Shown here piece after piece: positions 37,901-51,911 of a DNA stretch of 64,000 nt (its first letter is position 1; each line of letters starts with the position of its first letter). The DNA comes from Takifugu bimaculatus (taxonomy: Eukaryota; Chordata; Actinopteri; Tetraodontiformes; Tetraodontidae): positions 16,839,127 to 16,903,126 of the forward strand of contig CP034991.1 in the NCBI GenBank assembly GCA_004026145.2, read 5' to 3'. The translations under genes were made by a program, and so were the position numbers. The notes beneath the pieces are model-generated. The model was given only the letters and a program-made list of their open reading frames with translations, was not told the DNA's origin and searched no databases.

Positions 37901-40900
37901 TAAAACAAAAACTCTGAGCCACAGTGGATCATCAATCCACCTGTCCAACTGTAATGTGCCACGAATGTGAATTGCGCGTGTAATGGTTGTGCATGTGTGT
38001 TCAGGTAAACCGCTGTTATTTCTGACCGTGTTGTGACATGTTCAACACCGCTTTCTGTCCCTCCAGAGGATCCTGCTCTGCTGTTTGTGCTGAAAAGCTG
38101 CCTGTGGATGGGAGCGAGTCCACGGGCTCAAGCTGCCGATCCTGGACTCTATGTCTGGCTACTCGGATGAGAGATGCGGGGAATTCTTGCATTGCTTCAG
38201 TCTCTCTAAGAAACTTATCTGCCGGCTGCTGGACAGATTGAAATGGAGAGATACAGGCAATGAAATGAGAGAAGTACGTTCCTAAGCACCCTCCTCTTTC
38301 TGGAAATCTGCACGTAATAGCCTTTATCACTTCCAAAAAAATACCAGAGAGCCGGTCACAAGGTGGAGCATGCTTGCCTCTATCTTTTTTATCTTTCCGT
38401 ATCTATCTGATCAGGTGTGCATGTTCATCATTGTTTCCCCAATGGTTGACTGCTTTGAACTGGATAAAGATGAGTTTAAGAAGGGGGGAAGAATTTTGTC
38501 TCTTCTAATCTTTGGTTTAAGATGACGTTCTTTTATCTTCTTCTCTGGGTTGGTTGTTCTTACAGGAACATAAAGTTGCCATCAACTTGAATCAGGCCTT
38601 TACATGTGGAGGCTAATCTCTGTTCCTCTTCATCTGTAATAAATCCAAAAATGGCTTAGCGAAGCGGTGAGATTAAACAGATACAGGAATGGAATAAGGA
38701 GAAGTACCTGAAGGGAGAGAAAAAGAGTGATTGATTTCAAACCTTCAAAACATTGCTTCGTGATGTTTCAAATTATTTTGAGCTGTAATTTGTGTTTGTG
38801 TAGCAAAAAACCCAAAGCTCACGTTCCAATGCGTGTTAGCAATGGCTCGATATTCTCCCACATATTCTGTCCACAGTAGAAGACACAGAAAGTGCGCCTT
38901 TTGACTTTTCCCAGGCGCCGGACATGCACAAGCTAATGTAAACAGGAAAATGGGTGTTGTTTTATCTGGATATAGGTCACATGTCGAGCTCTCGGTGAAC
39001 CAGCAAAAACTGCATCAAAGAACATTAACATGGCAACCGCCATAACGTTGTGGTGTATAACCACCATCTGTAATGTTGCTGCTCTCGCTTAGAAAAGCTC
39101 ACTTATTAAAGTTTCTTGTGGAAAAAGGGACAAAAGAGATTGCAACTACACATCAATTTTTTTGACCAGCAATTCTGATCCTGGTACAGAGGAAACTGTG
39201 GAACTTAACCTACATTATCATCAGAGGATGAGTTGCCTGGCAGACCTTCTGCAACACACAAGAAAGAGTCTCGAGGAAGCTGTAAGTTGGCGGAGGACTT
39301 CATAGAAACTGTTCTCCCTTTGAATCGGTTGTGTGTTTATGTGCGTGTGTGTACACAGGCCTGACTGTTGACCCAAGGAACCAGCAGAGCTTTGATGCTG
39401 CCCTGAACAGCTAGTGTCCCATAAGCAGGGAGGGGGAAGTCTGTCTGGAGCGGCTGGTCAACTCTTTACACACAGGTCGAAGTGTTGACACGTGACACAA
39501 GAAGACAGAGAATGTCACACTTCACACACAGTTGAAAGGAGCGTATCTCATTATGGCACCTCGAGCCGCTTTTGTCAGCTGGGGTTTGATGTGCAGAGAG
39601 GAAGGGCTGGGGGAGACGGCGTGGCCTGTATGGCCTGCCGTCACCATGTTTGAAGTGACTGTTGGGACAAGGGCTTTCATATTTACAGAAAGAGATGAAA
39701 ACTCCAGCCATGACAGTGATTGGCACTCTGTTTGGCCAGTGTGATAAATGGCTTGAGCTCATCACCATTTGCACACACCCCGTTCATCAACCCTGCTGCA
39801 TCCCCGGGGCTTTTAAAAACACTGCTTTGCAGGCACTTTTTTGAATCCTCAAGCATGAAACTTCCTTTAATCTATTCTTACTCAAAAAGCCATTCAAACA
39901 TCTTACATAAATTATGCTCTTAGCATTAGAATCAAAGGCAATCATCTCTCCTCGTGCTGTCAGTGAACCTTTGAGAGACACATACATTCAGCCTTGTGTT
40001 GTAGCATATTGTACCCCCAAAAGGGACTTTGAAACATGGCTGGTGCTCAACATAAGACAAATGTAATGGCTCATAACCCCAACATGTATAAGGAAAACCT
40101 CTGCTGTGAAACAAACTACATCGGCTCCACCCAAATGTTTGCACTGTGGCTGCTAATAACCCATTGTGGGTTGGTTCAGAGCTCTTTTTCATGGATGAAG
40201 CTTCACTGGTTCCAAGCCAAGATCCAAACCCATCTTCTACTGGTTGTGCAATTTGGAGCAGGAATATTGACAAAAGCAACCAGTCACACCGGTAGAACCA
40301 GAGCAAATAATGATGACAAAAAAGACACGTGAATCACAGAAATCGTTCAAAGATCTTTTCAAGAGAACTTTCAGTTTTTGTACTTCACAGGCTCCAGGTC
40401 CAAATGCCAAATCTTCTGAGAAAACACAGCAAGCTTGAATGTCTCTCCCTGGATTTCATTTGATTGTTCAAATAACAAGAAGTGCATAATGAGTCAGTTT
40501 GTGTTGTAAATATTCCTCCCTTCCTGTCTGTCTTTATAGATGAAGTCATTTCATGTGGCCTGTTTCTAGTGTGTAACAGGAAGGGTATCTCCCCACAACA
40601 GCAAATACGCTTTGAATTATCATCTTTTGTCCTTCCTCTGCTTTACAAATGGCAGAAAGAAGACTTTGTTGTAAAGACGAACACGCATCCAACTGCCACA
40701 GAAGGTCGTGGACAGGATCCTACTTTGTAATAAACACAAGGCTCTTTCATAAGCGTTAGAAATAAAATAAAGGTTGTGTGTCAGAGATAAGTAGATGGTG
40801 GATGTAAATAGACTCTGGTCATATCTTTCTTCAAATAGTGGGAAAGGAAAAGTCAGGAAACACACAAAAGGGACCAAAGGGAGTGGAAACAAAGCGAGAG

Positions 40901-40980
40901 CTGCAAGATAATGGCAAGGTCAAGTGTTCCCTCAAAGGCCCATTTCAGTCACAGAATGATAAGGCCCAGCTGCTGACAAG

Positions 40981-41031
40981 GTGTGTGTGTGTGTGCGTGC
41001 GTGCGTGCGTGTGTGTGTGTGTGTGTGTGTG
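40981..41031. repeat. (GT)n/(GCGT)n microsatellite
   Basis: GTGT units with a central CGTG block. Confidence 0.97.
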
Positions 41032-41179
41032 ATCATTTCTGCGTCTTTCAGCTCTCTAGCACCTCCTGTTGGAAACAATGGCATATAAAAGTAAATTCAG
41101 TTGCCCAACAGCCTCTTTTCCACCTCCAATCAATCTTTTTCAGCATTTTGTGCTCATATTTGTCACATTTACGTAGTTT

Positions 41180-41197
41180 AAAAAAAAAAAAAAAAAA
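41180..41197. repeat. Poly-A run
   Basis: Eighteen consecutive A bases. No retroelement body is recognisable on either side, so I do not call it a SINE tail. Confidence 0.9.
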
Positions 41198-41673
41198 TAA
41201 TTGTGGGGTCCTGAACTTCCCAGGGAATTTTCAGATCTTTATTACATTTTTCACATGTTCAGCTGCAAATACAGGAAATACTGTAAAGAGAGAAAAGTCC
41301 TTTGAGGTTTACAATAGTGCATTATAAAAAAAACAAACATAGAATGATAAGGGACCATATCATATTGTCCTGTGAATAAATATGACCATGAAATATCAAA
41401 AATCATTGAGTAAATATTATTATTCTTTCAGTTTGTTTAAAGAGATATTTTCTACTGACTTGGATATAAATCAGAGATGTAAATGTCGAGGACGGTCAGA
41501 ATTCAAGGTAAAAATAACACATCACCACAAAGATCTTGTTTCCTGAGGCAGCAGCAAACAGGCCACATCTGTGTAAATAGGGAAGGTCTATTTACATTAG
41601 CTTTAAAAGATGAAGTAGAGTTGATAAATGTGGTGCTACTCTTGCTGAATCACATTTTTAGAAGGTTGCTGTA

Positions 41674-42178
41674 ATGGATGGATGGATGGATGGATGGATG
41701 GATGAAAGGGTGGATCGATGAATGGTGGATGGATGGATGGATGGATGGATGGATGGATGACAGGGTGGATGGATGGATGAAAGGGTGGGTGGATGAAAGG
41801 GTGGATGAATGATGGATGGATGGATGGATGGATGAATGATGGATGGATGGATGGATGGATGGATGGATGGATGGATGGATGGATGGATGGATGGATGGAT
41901 GGATGAAAGGGTGGATTGATGGATGAAAGGGTGGGTGGATGAAAGGGTGGATGGATGAATGGTGGATGGATGGATGGATGGATGGATGGATGGATGGATG
42001 ATGATGAATGGTGGATGGATTGATGAAGGGGTGGAGGGATGGATGAAGGGGTGGATGGATGGAGGATTGATGGATGAATGAGGTGCTGTATGGATTTACA
42101 GATGGATGGATGGATGGATGGATGGATGGATGGATGGATGGATGGATGGATGGATGGATGGATGGATGGATGGATGGA
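41674..42178. repeat. (GGAT)n tetranucleotide array with higher-order variants
   Basis: About 505 bases of GGAT/ATGG tetranucleotides, with recurring interruptions of the type GATGAAAGGGTGG and GAATGGTGG. A compound unit (GATGAAAGGGTGGGTGGATG followed by AAAGGGTGG) starts near 41776 and again near 41922, so the array has a longer period of roughly 146 bp over the tetramer. The Ser-Ile-His-Pro repeat open frames on the minus strand (186 and 225 residues) are a by-product of the repeat, not proteins. Confidence 0.97.
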
Positions 42179-43512
42179 AGGAAGAGAGGGTGAAAAGAGG
42201 AGAAGAACATTCCACATCGTCCTCCTGTCCAGACAGGTGTCTGTTTTCTCTCCTTTGGGGCCAGTTTGGGGATATTTCAATCTAAATTTGACCCCAGAGC
42301 CTGAAAACAACATCCCGATGAAGGACCCAGGAATTCCTCATCAGACTTTCAAGTCTCCTCTGCCGCTAAGAGCCGGATCACAGACTGAGGGAAATTTGAG
42401 CAGGCAGCCAGCCTCCATCTGAGGTCAAGCATGACATTAACTATGATTTCAAACGACGACAAATGTAGTGTGAAAGGGCTACAGGCTCCTGAGAGTCTGT
42501 CACACAGCATAAAGGATGGGATTAAGTGGAGACTATCTCTGATGTGTCGCTCATGCAGGAGAAGAAGATGGAGGACACGAGATGAAGAGTCTTTCTACAA
42601 GTGCGCTGGAGAAACGTGTTTCAGATGTCCATCCACAGACCCTCATCATTGCCTGGAATTCTGATTTTCTACCTGCTTAGAGACACAAAAGCTGTGGGGG
42701 AGGATTTGGGCTAAACTGGAGGGTGTGGATGGTCCAGAGAGGTGGGCAGGATCAGTGAGACGTGATGCAGGCAGCACTTTGACCAGAGCCGTCTTTGAAG
42801 ATGCCCAGCACAGAACATCAGGGGCAGCTGGTGACTGCTTGATATTGATGATGCAGAGATCTTAAAGTTTGTGTTTGTGACTTTAAATCAGTTGGGAATT
42901 CCCTCTACCATTTTCCCGCTGCATTTGGGCAAATTCTGCTTCTGCGTCAGTGTCAAGTTTGGACCCATTGAATTATTATAGAAATGGCATTTTTGTCATG
43001 TAAAATTTTACTAGTTGACACCAATTTGGGGGCTCAATGTACAGTCAAATCAACTGGCTTGTTACTCAAGGTCCATAATGTGTCACCTGTTTTAATTTAT
43101 ACTATAATAAAGTTCCTTTTGTCATTTTTCAGATTTCCTAACTTCATTTAGAGATTACTTTCATATTTTTCAGTGTTGTCCTCCCAGTTGGAGCCAACAT
43201 GTAGCATTGTGATGTTTTCTTTATTTAATCACATACTAAAATATTGTCTTGAGGGCAGATCCGTATCACTTAGATGTGCTTAATTCATCTGACAGGTCTT
43301 CATCTTCAGCTTGATCAATCTGATATGATAAAACACACTGAAACGCGAGTTTAAATGCTAAATATGTTCGAATTTAACCCCACATAAGGACACAATGAAC
43401 ACGATGGATGGTGTTTTTTATAACTTTGTTGGTGCAACATTACAAATGTCCAGGACATGTAAATTCACTAAATTGTAACAGAAAAAAGGTATTGAATCAA
43501 ATAAAGCAGGCA

Positions 43513-43526
43513 TTGCCATCTAGTGG
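43513..43526 (-). promoter_or_regulatory. CTCF-type motif, minus orientation
   Basis: On the minus strand it reads CCACTAGATGGCAA, the CTCF core with one mismatch at the last position. It points opposite to the 2338 site. Confidence 0.4.
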
Positions 43527-45260
43527 TCATAATGATGTACTGTTTAAATCGGGATTCAAATGTTAATAGTCGTTCGTAAATTTGATAGGAGTGTCCAATT
43601 TAGCAAATACATATTGAGGTTCAAATTACTTAATATACTTTACTTACTTAATAAAATCCATTAACATTAATTGTACTTAGTCTTTTGATTAATAACAACA
43701 ATAATAATCAGAAGTACAGTTCACATTAGATATTCTGGTAATATGATGTAATTCAAAGCAATTTGAACATGATGTCTTAAGTTAAAATAATAATCTTTGA
43801 ATGTTCCCAAAGAACTTGTAGATGAAGGTTTTGCTTACTAAATTTAATTATGTTATATTATCTTTTCTAACAACCAAGTTATGATCAAACGAATATAAGA
43901 AATAATCCCAATGCTTTCAGATAACTAAATATCTCCCACAGGGAAGAAGAGAGGAGATCTTCTGGGAATAGACAGTCTTTAATCCTCCATGACAGCATGA
44001 CCAAACGCATGCTTCCTACCAAATGTCTGCCAGATCTCTTGTTTGGTCCGCGCGCCTTTAATTGGACGTCTGAGAGAGGGTGTGGAAGACACCACCCACC
44101 CCGACTCTCTGTCAATCTTACCACTCTGCTTCAACCCAGGCCAATTTGACCTGCCAAGACCTGGGCCACATCGAAGGTGTGGAGATAAATCAGAGAGGAC
44201 AGAGTTACCTTCACGTCAACTCTGCTGAATCCACCGTCTCTGCTGCTGCTGGAGGAGGAGTGTGTCCAGGTGGAAACACTCTAATCACACAGGAGCTCCA
44301 TCTGCACACGCTTTTATTGTTACACATTTTAGCATTTGGGTTTTTAAACCTTCACTTCTGCATCAAGAACACATCTTTGGTGGAAGTTTGATCTTGAAGT
44401 TAGCGTTATTACTGTTGTCATCTGAATGTTTAGAGAGACCTTCTGCAAAATGTCTCCCTGAGCTTTGCTTTCTGTTCGAATAGTCTGACATTTATAAAAT
44501 TGCTAGTTTAAAAAATGACTAAAGTACATCTTGAAAATGTACAAGATTTAGGGAATGAATACTGTAGTTTGAGGAATAAAATATTGCCACAAGTTCCTGG
44601 TAACTGTGTATAAAATCTGAGCAGCAACAAAGACAGCCTCTGAATTCCGTCATTTGGAATGCTTGACTTTCCTCTTCGGTCCCTCGGTAGCCCTCCTGCA
44701 GCTCACCGAGTGTTCACAACATGAGCAATGGTGCCAGAGGAGAGATCGTTCAAAATCTCACTTATGCTTGTGTCCTCTCCTCCTCTCAGCTGGCTGACAA
44801 GATGAAACCACACACCAGCCATCCAGGATGTTCCCGTGTTTGGAGGTCATGCATTGCTCCTCGAGTGATGAATGGCTCCATCCTGGTGGGCTTCAGCCAG
44901 GCAGCACAGTTGAGAGCAGCAGAACAACAGCTGGACAACAACACAACTCCAGCTGACATCTGTATCACCTCCACAGCGGAAAGAATTGAATCATGAAAGC
45001 TGCTCAGTGGAGCGACCCTTTTATTCGTGCTGCCATTCCTGCTGAGGATGTTTGCATTAAGGAACACTTAACATTTTTTGTAAGATCTGACCTCTGGTAC
45101 CATTTTAAAATTGCCTTTTGCAGTATTGTGAGTGTCCAGGGGTCCGCGCTGTCACAGCGAGATGGTGCCGGCTTCAACGGAAGGGGATGAAAGACTGAAA
45201 ACTGATGTAAACACATTTAAACCAACGACCAATTTTCTGTCCAGCACTTCTCCACTTTGA

Positions 45261-45276
45261 CCACTAGATAGCAGCA
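45261..45276 (+). promoter_or_regulatory. CTCF-like motif, weakened core
   Basis: CCACTAGATAGCAGCA differs from the 2338 site only by G to A in the GGC core, and the bases on both sides (GA before, AAG after) are shared too. The core change would be expected to reduce binding. Confidence 0.3.
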
Positions 45277-48200
45277 AAGCTTCCGACCTGCGCTACATTA
45301 AGCATGGGGTTCGTTTGTTTGCCAAACCTGATTACATCCCGTCATATCAGCCAGTTCACCTGAGCACAGACTGACATGCTGCCCGTGTGTGTATATTCCA
45401 CCATCCCAAAATAAAAAAAAATCTAATAACATGGCTGACTGAGTGCTCAGGCGGCATGTCTTGCGGTTGTGAGCTTGGATGAAAAAGAAATATACATAAA
45501 TTAAACTTGAGCATCAACTCATTGACTGTTTGAGACACTACGCTGTGGGTGTCGGGAGGGAGGGGGGGGGGATAGTCTGCAGGATGAGAATATTCCTGTT
45601 TATCTTCTGGACCAGGTATTTCCTGGAATTTGGCACTCTATCAGAGGCAGGGAAGGTGGGATTAAGATGTGGAGCCCCTCCGGCCGTGCAGAGCATCTTT
45701 AAGTATGTTTGAGCTTTACTGTCTCAATACTGCTGAAACTGTGTGAACCAAAACTTTCAAATTCCATAAATCCCTGCACGAATACAGCTGTTTATGGTGT
45801 GGCGGTGGATGCAATGGCGTGGTGTTGATGTATACACGGTTATCTGTCTCTGAGAATACTGCCTGTCATGATTCACTGAGCTGTGAACCTCAGAGTGTGA
45901 GAGAGAAAGCTTATCATCTGTCTTCTCATTTCATGCCTTGCAGCTGGCAGCTTTCGGCAACACACCTGAAGATGTAGCTGTCATCGGGGGCCAAACTTAA
46001 TGGCACACAGAAGCAGAACAGAATGCAGGCTCCTGACACACAAGCTTCTTTTTCTGCTTTTTAGATGCAATATTTTCACCAAAGTGCAGCTTTTCTGCAG
46101 CAGCTTTTCAGGGCTGTGGCGCGTGCGCTGCCGCCCTAAGCTGCGATCACCTCTTCAATATCTGCGACTGATGAGACAGAAAAAGGCGGCGGAAAAGACA
46201 AGACACCATCGTTTCAGCTTCGTGGGTTCGGGGCGTGTGCCAGAGAATCCTTATCAGAGGTCAGATACAATGTGATGGGTTGACCAATTTGCAGCACTAT
46301 TTCTGACATTTGGAGGCGGTCTGGAAGCACGCTGGGGTGAATGTGCTGTTGGCTCACAGGGGAAATATGTTTGGGCTTCCTGGAGTTGAACTGTGGAGCC
46401 ACTTTTAGTCCTGGTGAGAAGATTGCTCTCATGTTTTATTGAACGCTGCCCCCAGCACCCTTCATCCCTGACGATCTAATTCCGCCAAGGTCGACCCCGT
46501 GACCTTAACGTTCCGCTCATCAGGTGCGCCAGCGCAGTCTGGCCCCAGCCCTCCATCAGCCTCATCATAGTCTGGTCCTTTGGACCGCAGTTACGAGTTG
46601 CCGGGAAAGTAGATCAATGTCTGCGCATCCTTTATTATACTTAACCATCCTTTCAATAAATGTGTCAGATTAGATTTGTTTTATTCCACTTTACTTTTAT
46701 CGGATTGGGCTATCCAGATGTTACATTTAGGGCAGCTGAACAAACACTTTCTGACATCTTTGTCTGGCTTTTAAAATGGTCAAAAATGTCCTGAGTTAGA
46801 GTTTTTGCAACTGTGTTCCAGCAGAAATACACAATTGGGCTATTTCTATTTGACATTACGCACTTTATGGTGCCGCTGATCTCAGTTGGTGCTAATAATG
46901 ACCTATTGCTCAAATTCCAACCAATATTCTTCATAGATGTCTGAGTTCCAAGATTTCAGAGCTGAATGAAGGCAACATGTGCATGTCATGGATGAGTGGC
47001 TGCTGCGCACAGAAAGCTCAGTGACACAGCAACTGAACTACTGCAGTTGCTTTTGTTTTGCAGAGCGTGATGGGTAGGCATGAGCAAAGTCGTGTATCCA
47101 CAGAAATCCGTGCGTGAAACGTTAGAATTCAAAACAACTTTAAATAAAAGAAATAAACCCGATTCGAAGCCAGGGCAGAAATGAAAATTCTGCATTGGCT
47201 GCGCTGACTCGGCACAGTCACATCACCGCTGGCATCTGGAAAATGAACTTCTGCAGCAGTAACACTGTTTGCTTCTATGGATGAGATTAGAAAATATGGG
47301 GATTTTTCATTTACGTGGATAAAAACATGCCCACAGTTGGGCTGAGTATTTTCCATGTGTTAGAACCATCTTACATGATATTAGGTGGCTTACAGTGTGA
47401 ATCTTCTGACCCATTTTCAGCTCATCTTCATCTAAAAATGAAATCGAGTGAATAAATGTAATACATTCTACGAGTTATCGCTGCTTAATTATGGCCTGAA
47501 AACCTAAAAACACTGATTTCTTACCGAGTTTACCGAAACATAATGAGGTGATTGTTAAAACATGGAAACACTGGGTGGAAACTGTTGGTAGGAGACGAGG
47601 TGACTGTTTGATAATTGCCTGAGAGAACTATTCTTTTCTTCTTCAGACACAAAAGAAAACATGTCTTCAGATGTTGAGACATTATCGCTTTTTGTTTCAC
47701 TGTTGTAAACATAGTTCTTGTATAACTGTCAAGACAGGAGTCTTTCTGCAGACATATTTGTGTCTGGGAAACGTGTCAACCACCTCATTAGACCAAAAAA
47801 AGAGAGAAAGAAAAAAGCATAAAAAAGAGCAGTGTAGTACACATTTCTCACATTTATTTATTATTTTTATTCTTATTTTACCACATTTGGCTCACACAGT
47901 CACACTCCGGGTGAGGTGACATCATCGCTAAATTAAAAAAGAGCATATTCAGAAGTCTAATTTAGTTCTCTTGGTTTTGCCTCCTCTGTAAAAACTGAGC
48001 CATAGTTGGATAATTAGCAATTCCTTCAGAAAGGAGCCTGAAATGTATGTACTTAATTTATAATATATAGCCTTTTACACATGTCCCTATAAATATGCAT
48101 GGAATGTGCACAAAACCATTTTCCACCAATTGTTGCCTCAGTATGTGATCATCTTTTCTTAGAAACATGGTTTTGTTTCCCCCCTCCCATGAAATCAGAA

Positions 48201-50081
48201 AACACTCCTGCTGCTTCGGGTGTTTGAGCTATTTGCCAGGATGTGTAAACATCAATTCAGCCATCAATCATCAGAGCCAATTTTCATGGAAAGTGGCTGC
48301 GATCACCGAGTGTTTGCGTGCCGGCTGCAGCGGCTGTGCTGCTCTGTCCTGCCTCTCTGTGTCTGACTCCTCTGTTGTGCTGCTGGGATTACCCTGGGGA
48401 TTAGAGGGATACTGGCAGCACCCGTCGATGGGACAGAGATGACAGTTCTCATCATGCACCCTCCCGCTTTAACCCCTTGTGACTTCTGTGACTTAAAGTG
48501 GCACAAACGGGAGATTACATGGGTGCGACAGCAGGGGAAGAAGTCACACATCACACAGTGCAGATTAGGCTGAACCATCTCTCCCTGGGCCGTGTGGGGG
48601 TTTTCAACCCAAACATGGAGATCTGTCCTCTCCCGACCCAGTTTGGGCTGGATTCGGAGGCTGAAACAGCAGTTTGGAAGAGCTCAGAAACATCTGTTGA
48701 TTAACTGTTCAAACAACGGAGGAACTAGCAATTGTTACAGTTATCTTGACAAGATGTGTGTGTGTTTGAATATTGAGAAGATGTTTTTACTTCTCCAGAT
48801 TGGCTTTCAGATGTAGTTGAGAGGCTTGTGCATGTGTCACAGGAGGATGCTGACCTGTAACACGAACCTGGTCACCGTTGTGAGAGAACCTCATTTATAT
48901 GTAGCTGCACGCAGCCTGACTACCAGCAGAGCTCGGTTCCTCCCTGAGAAGAAAGTCACCCGGGAAAACTTCACTGTAACGATTCACTGATTTGTTCAGA
49001 TTTCAGGTTCCATTGTAGCCAGAAGGCTGCTTCATCTTTCTATCAAAGCCAGGATCTCTAACAGAAGCATTCAGAGGGAATATTGTGGTAAAAACAGGCG
49101 TTCTGAACTTTCTGATGCAACCGCAACAGACAGGAAGTGACACGTCTGAGATCCGCCTGGAACGCCAACGACGACCGTGTTCGCCACAGATGTCAGGAGC
49201 CTCTCGCACGCTTCGCCTGACGGGTGAAAAGGTCGTCACCTGCAACCTGCACCTGGGGGATGACGGGCGCTGATCACGTGCGCTGCAAAGCCAGATCAAG
49301 TCAGGCTCATCACAGCTGGCTCCTGGACTAAAATTGCTCATTTATATGTAAATGTTTGATTTTCTATGTGAAAATAGTGCCCCTGGAGCTCACAAGAATA
49401 GTTAAATAACAAAGATAATGAAGCTGATTCTGACTCCTGAATGTTGCCTCCTAATTTGGAAATGATATAAATGTTCCCCATTTATTAGGAAGGCGTCTAA
49501 ATCTCGTCTCAACCTGCAGATACCAGAAACAAACACTTTCCGCCGTGCTGCTGACAGCTTGTTAACCTTTGAAAGCCGAGCAATGCAAACCCTTTAAAGT
49601 GCCGCGGGTGAAAATGTACACTCCTGGAATGCCTACTGCAAGCCGAAATGTTCCTTTAATTGCGTGCACACTGACATAATGAATGTGCTTGATCCGAACA
49701 TTTCATGAAAGTTTGACAGGTTTGTCATTTTCGGCACTTATTTTATGCAATTAATGTCATTTTTGTCCCTGTTTCCTATCAAGCAGGAACGCCCTGTTAA
49801 TGTCCCACAAAACAAAGTCTTTTTTTTTTGTCTTGCTTTAGCTTGCATGATAGCTTGCTGGATCTAAACAAAAGCAAGGAAATTGGTTTGACCACAGATC
49901 CTGGCTGATGCCATCTAAACAAGTTTCTTTTAAAGTGGAATCATCAAACTCCTTCTTCCTCATGGCGTGAAAGTCGGGTGAAAACGTGCTGTTCCCTCTC
50001 ACCGAAAACACAGACGTGTGACAAGTTAACACACAAACCCCTGAAGTCTTCTTGACACATCTGGTTTGATTTTGTCACCTA

Positions 50082-50132
50082 GCCCCCCCCCACCACCACC
50101 ACACCACACACACACACACACACACACACACA
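50082..50132. repeat. C-run and (CA)n microsatellite
   Basis: A run of nine C bases, CACCACC units, then pure CA repeats. Confidence 0.96.
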
Positions 50133-51499
50133 TTTCCCTCTTGCAATAATTTCTAATGTGTCAGTTTACACACTTTCACCTGATAAAAAGAGAGGAGCGC
50201 CAGAGGAGCCCCAGCTTTAGCATCGTATCCAGAAATGCTGCAGTCTATAATTCCAAAACGAATTGGCAGAAAAAAAATAAACTCTTAAATTCCCGATTTT
50301 ACGTTGTCGTCGTGGGCAGAGTTTGGATTAATGAGAGAATTGATTTCATTTGAGTGTGCACTGACAAGCATTTAAAAGCTTGTTGCGCATGCTTAAATGC
50401 ACCATCGCAGAAGCTTCCTCTGTCTGTCAGACGGTGGGATGATGTACAATCAAAGCACATTTCCCTTCCTGTGGCGCCCACATTCATCACCCGTTTATGG
50501 CCGCTCGCTGCAGCACATCTCTGCTGTGACAGTCATCCATTTTAGCATCCTGGTGTGCACATCCTCAGGCCCGCTGCTCTCTTGCTGTCCTTCAGCTTCA
50601 GGTTCCTAAATCTGTTTCCTCTGATTCCTGACAGGAAAGTCCTCAAATATCATTTAAATTTCCTCTTTTTGCACAGAAACTGTAAATATATGGGTGAAGG
50701 ACTTCTCACCTTGGGATTTTCCTTATAGTTCCACAGCACCTCTTCGGCTTTTATGAAGACTTATTTTTACGGCGCTGCTCAAATGTTAAACCTTTACATT
50801 TTTGTAATAAAGACAAATGAGGGTTTCTTTTATGATAAAGCATTTGTATTCCAACAGCAGAGCGCACAGAGTCATTTTTAAGGTCCATTTCTTAAAGAGG
50901 TTTCTGTGCTCATTACACACGTCGCAGCACTTAATTATATGCTTATATATTATTTCTTTTTTAGACACATTATATTAAAAAACATTAATCTTTCCTATCA
51001 CTTCTTCTCTTTGAAGCACCCCTTTTAGTACTGGAGGCAGCGTTCTAGATGAGTCCGCATAGCTGTTAGGATCTGTTTATTATCCTTTGAATACTAACTC
51101 ATGTCCTGTAACACATCACTACTGTGGCTCACAAACGTAAAGTAAGGCTACTTTAACACTTGTGACACCACTGCCACTCCTATAAGGCATCTGAAATCTT
51201 TATATGACCCTGGATGTATAGAATTGGCTGTTTATAGAGGATGGAAGCACCACTGGAGGTACAGAAGCGCCACAACTCCGGCAGCCAGTGGGGTTGTCTT
51301 GCCTCTTTAATTCGTTGCATTTTCAGTGCAATTGCGTAGCAGGTAAAGAGGAAACGGATCTAAATGATCCCCTGGCAACACTACAGCCACACAACACACA
51401 GCCGGAGCTACAGTATGTGCTGCTTATCACAGCGCAGCAGAGTTAGAAGCACAAATAAGCTCAGAGCAATATTCTGTGGCAGACTCCTCCTGTGTGAAG

Positions 51500-51596
51500 C
51501 ACACACATACACACGCACATGCACACACACAGACACAGACACAGACACACACACACACAACACACACACACACAGCCACATACACACACACACACG
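51500..51596. repeat. (CA)n microsatellite with GACA variants
   Basis: CA repeats with GACAGACA, ACGC and CCACATA interruptions, about 1.3 kb upstream of the tmem132d start codon. Confidence 0.96.
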
Positions 51597-51897
51597 CTGC
51601 CATGATAAACTCTTTTTTGGTTAATAAGCAGCACTCATACAACAATAACTCTGCTAACTTGTTCAGCTAGGTGATGGATAGATGTGATGTTCATCATTAA
51701 TCTCACCTAACTTAAATCACATCTTAGCATAATTCATACATATGATACAGTGATGACGCGCGCATGAACGCAAATGAGATTTCCAGGGGTTTCTGTTGAC
51801 AAATTGAGCTGAAAAGTGTTTAAAAACCCCCAAAGCCTGATGCAGCTGGGTCCCAGGCTAGCCACCTTTGTTTTAATGACAGAGAACCACTCCTTAA

Positions 51898-51911
51898 CCA
51901 TCAGAGGGCAG
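51898..51911 (+). promoter_or_regulatory. CTCF-like motif near tmem132d promoter
   Basis: CCATCAGAGGGCAG fits the CTCF core with one mismatch (T at the fourth base). It is about 0.9 kb upstream of the tmem132d ATG. Motif match only. Confidence 0.4.

Larger units (their letters stand above)
37901..41673. other. Non-coding interval, no gene recognised
   Basis: Open frames such as 38016-38336 and 39932-40306 on the minus strand have no domain or splice context that I can support. It contains a GT repeat (40981-41031) and a poly-A run (41180-41197). Confidence 0.5.

Noticed and set aside
41674..42178. CRISPR-like regular repetition
   Set aside because: It is a tetranucleotide array without distinct spacers, in a vertebrate context.
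41636..42313. Minus-strand open frames of 186 and 225 residues with Ser-Ile-His-Pro repeats
   Set aside because: They are translations of the GGAT microsatellite; no start context, splice site or unique protein sequence.
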